Assembly (NCBI GenBank): GCA_013373005.1
Contig: JABXIP010000028.1
Span: forward strand, 1 to 5,785
Reading direction: 5' to 3'
Length of the DNA stretch: 5,785 nucleotides
From: Cytophagia bacterium
Lineage (GTDB): Bacteria > Bacteroidota > Bacteroidia > Cytophagales > Cyclobacteriaceae
Below the pieces are notes generated by a model. That model ran no database searches and was not told the DNA's origin. It saw only the letters and a list, made by a program, of their open reading frames with translations. Shown here in pieces: positions 4,520-5,785 of this stretch (positions are counted from its first letter, which is position 1; the number at the start of each line of letters is the position of its first letter). Made by a program: the position numbers and the translations under genes.

Positions 4520-5785
4520 CTATTCGTATCGTATACTTTTAGCCGGATTTAGTGCAGCCGCTTTATAGGTTCTCATGGCAATGGAAACAAAGGCTATAGA
4601 GAAAGCAATAAGACTACTGCCCGCGAAGAGAAACCAGTTTTCGGCCAATCTGATGTGATATACAAACTCATTGAGCCACAGTTTCATTATATACCAGGTT
4701 AATGGAATGGCTACAAGTGTTGAAATGATAAGCAGTGAGATAAACTCCTTGGAAACTAACCTGAAGATTTGGTGAAGTTTTGCTCCAAGAACCTTTCTGA
4801 TTCCAAACTCTTTTTGTCGCTGTCGGGTGGAGTGAGCGACCAAGCCAAATACTCCCATGCAGGCCAGAAAAATGGAAATACCGGAGAAAGCGGTAAACAC
4901 TCTGCCTTGCTTGTTCTCCGTTTCATAGAGCCTTGCCATTGAGTCATCCAAAAAAGTGTATTGCATTGGGAAGTCGGTGGTAAATTCTTCCCAAATACTT
5001 ACTACAGATTGCATAGAGGCTACAAGGTTCTGGCTGTTTACTTTGATGCCGCACCTCCATCGGGCTTCGGCATTCATGATGATTAATGGCTCAATTTCAT
5101 TCTTGAGTGAGGTGAAGTGATAGTCTTTTGCCACCCCTACAATTCGGAGATTGGGAAACCCGAAACTTGGTAGGTTGAATTTGGCTTCTAAAACCTCTTC
5201 CTCAGTTAGTCCCATTAGTTTCAAGGCTGTTTGATTGATAATGGCCGTGTTGCCTCGCTCGCTTTCAACATCAGCAGAGAAGTTTCTGCCAGCCACTACC
5301 TGGATCCCAAAAGTGTTGAGATAATCTTCATCTGCCACAGCAATTCTGACGCGATAATCTTGTTCGTGACCTTCCTTATTTAAGAGTGTGGCATCATGGA
5401 ATCCCCCAGGTTCTCCGGTCATAAGTGTGACAGAATTAACGAAAGGACTTTGCTCGAGCTTTTTCTTGAAAGACTCTAAGTTATTTCTAATCTGTGTGTT
5501 GTTGATTTCCAGTTTTAAAACAGCTCCAGTATCAAAACCAAGGTCTTTGTTCTTTACATAATTCATCTGCGATTTTACAATGAGTGTGGAGGCTATAAGT
5601 ACCATTGAAATGATGAATTGGGAGACAACCAGTGATTTTCTCAGCCATGCGTTTTTACCAAGCTTAAGCTTCTTGTCCTTGAGCACTTTGTTAGGGTCGA
5701 AAGAAGCCAGAAGAATGGCAGGATAAAGGCTGGAAACCAGTAATGTCGTAAGAATGATTCCGGCAAAGAATAAATAGATATTCGA
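4520..5785 (-). CDS. ABC transporter permease, MacB/FtsX type (partial, N-terminus beyond the window)
   Basis: The frame stays open to the right edge: upstream of a GTG at 5686 it continues for 33 codons (including YPAILLASFDPNKV), so 5686 is not the start and the gene is cut by the window. The visible 421 residues are the C-terminal half of the roughly 800-residue Bacteroidota permeases with two MacB_PCD and two FtsX modules. Visible, in order, are the end of the first FtsX domain (helix at about 4-20); a membrane helix at about 52-70 after LRKSLVVSQF; a periplasmic MacB-like domain (with GRNFSAD and IVGVAKDYHFTSL); and the second FtsX domain with helices at about 296-318, 348-369 and 384-404. 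Between the first two of these helices lies RQRQKEFGIRKVLGAK, the conserved cytoplasmic loop that contacts the ATPase. It ends NPAKSIRYE, a family terminus. The substrate is unknown; macrolide, lipoprotein or peptide transport are all possible. No ATPase gene is visible. Confidence 0.92.
   Translation of the reverse strand, partial: SNIYLFFAGIILTTLLVSSLYPAILLASFDPNKVLKDKKLKLGKNAWLRKSLVVSQFIISMVLIASTLIVKSQMNYVKNKDLGFDTGAVLKLEINNTQIRNNLESFKKKLEQSPFVNSVTLMTGEPGGFHDATLLNKEGHEQDYRVRIAVADEDYLNTFGIQVVAGRNFSADVESERGNTAIINQTALKLMGLTEEEVLEAKFNLPSFGFPNLRIVGVAKDYHFTSLKNEIEPLIIMNAEARWRCGIKVNSQNLVASMQSVVSIWEEFTTDFPMQYTFLDDSMARLYETENKQGRVFTAFSGISIFLACMGVFGLVAHSTRQRQKEFGIRKVLGAKLHQIFRLVSKEFISLLIISTLVAIPLTWYIMKLWLNEFVYHIRLAENWFLFAGSSLIAFSIAFVSIAMRTYKAAALNPAKSIRYE

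Noticed and set aside
5684..5686. GTG as start of the ABC permease gene
   Set aside because: The frame stays open upstream to the window edge and encodes a membrane helix and YPAILLASFDPNK, typical of the interior of these permeases.

Overview
The window looks like ordinary chromosomal DNA from a Bacteroidota bacterium, probably a marine or environmental member of the Cytophagales/Flavobacteriia side. The reasons are protein-level: a PorT-like outer-membrane beta-barrel, a large FtsX/MacB-type permease ending in the NPAKSIRYE form typical of the phylum, a DIM6/NTAB flavoprotein with the long C-terminal extension common in this phylum, and weak Shine-Dalgarno signals. One good match to the Bacteroidota -7 promoter box (TAnnTTTG) and a palindromic repeat of a style I associate with these genomes agree with this. 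The placement is inference; no rRNA or marker gene is present.

Layout, left to right. Positions 1-117 hold no gene I can support. Positions 118-2007 are a tight three-gene plus-strand operon: a four-helix DoxX-like membrane protein, a flavin-reductase-like FMN-binding protein (4-nt ATGA overlap) and a secreted outer-membrane beta-barrel protein (1-nt gap), closed by an intrinsic terminator at 2033-2065. A separate plus-strand gene (2106-2615) encodes an exported VOC/glyoxalase-fold protein that appears to lack most metal ligands. The non-coding stretch 2616-2831 is dense in secondary structure: two abutting hairpins, then a 27-bp-arm inverted repeat whose right arm carries a precise 20-nt palindromic insertion. 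A strong, probably bidirectional terminator follows, overlapping the end of bioB.

bioB (biotin synthase, minus strand, 2841-3944) and folK (HPPK of folate synthesis, plus strand, 4019-4513) diverge from a 74-bp spacer with overlapping promoter-like elements; folK may be transcribed as a leaderless mRNA. folK converges on an ABC transporter permease gene with a 6-bp gap. That permease gene (4520 to the right edge, minus strand) is incomplete because its reading frame stays open to base 5785.

The genes do not form one pathway. The first operon may serve a redox or envelope role, bioB and folK are stand-alone cofactor genes, and the permease belongs to a separate export/envelope system. I see no clear novel defence, mobile or CRISPR system. 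The most distinctive material is the structured spacer at 2650-2863.
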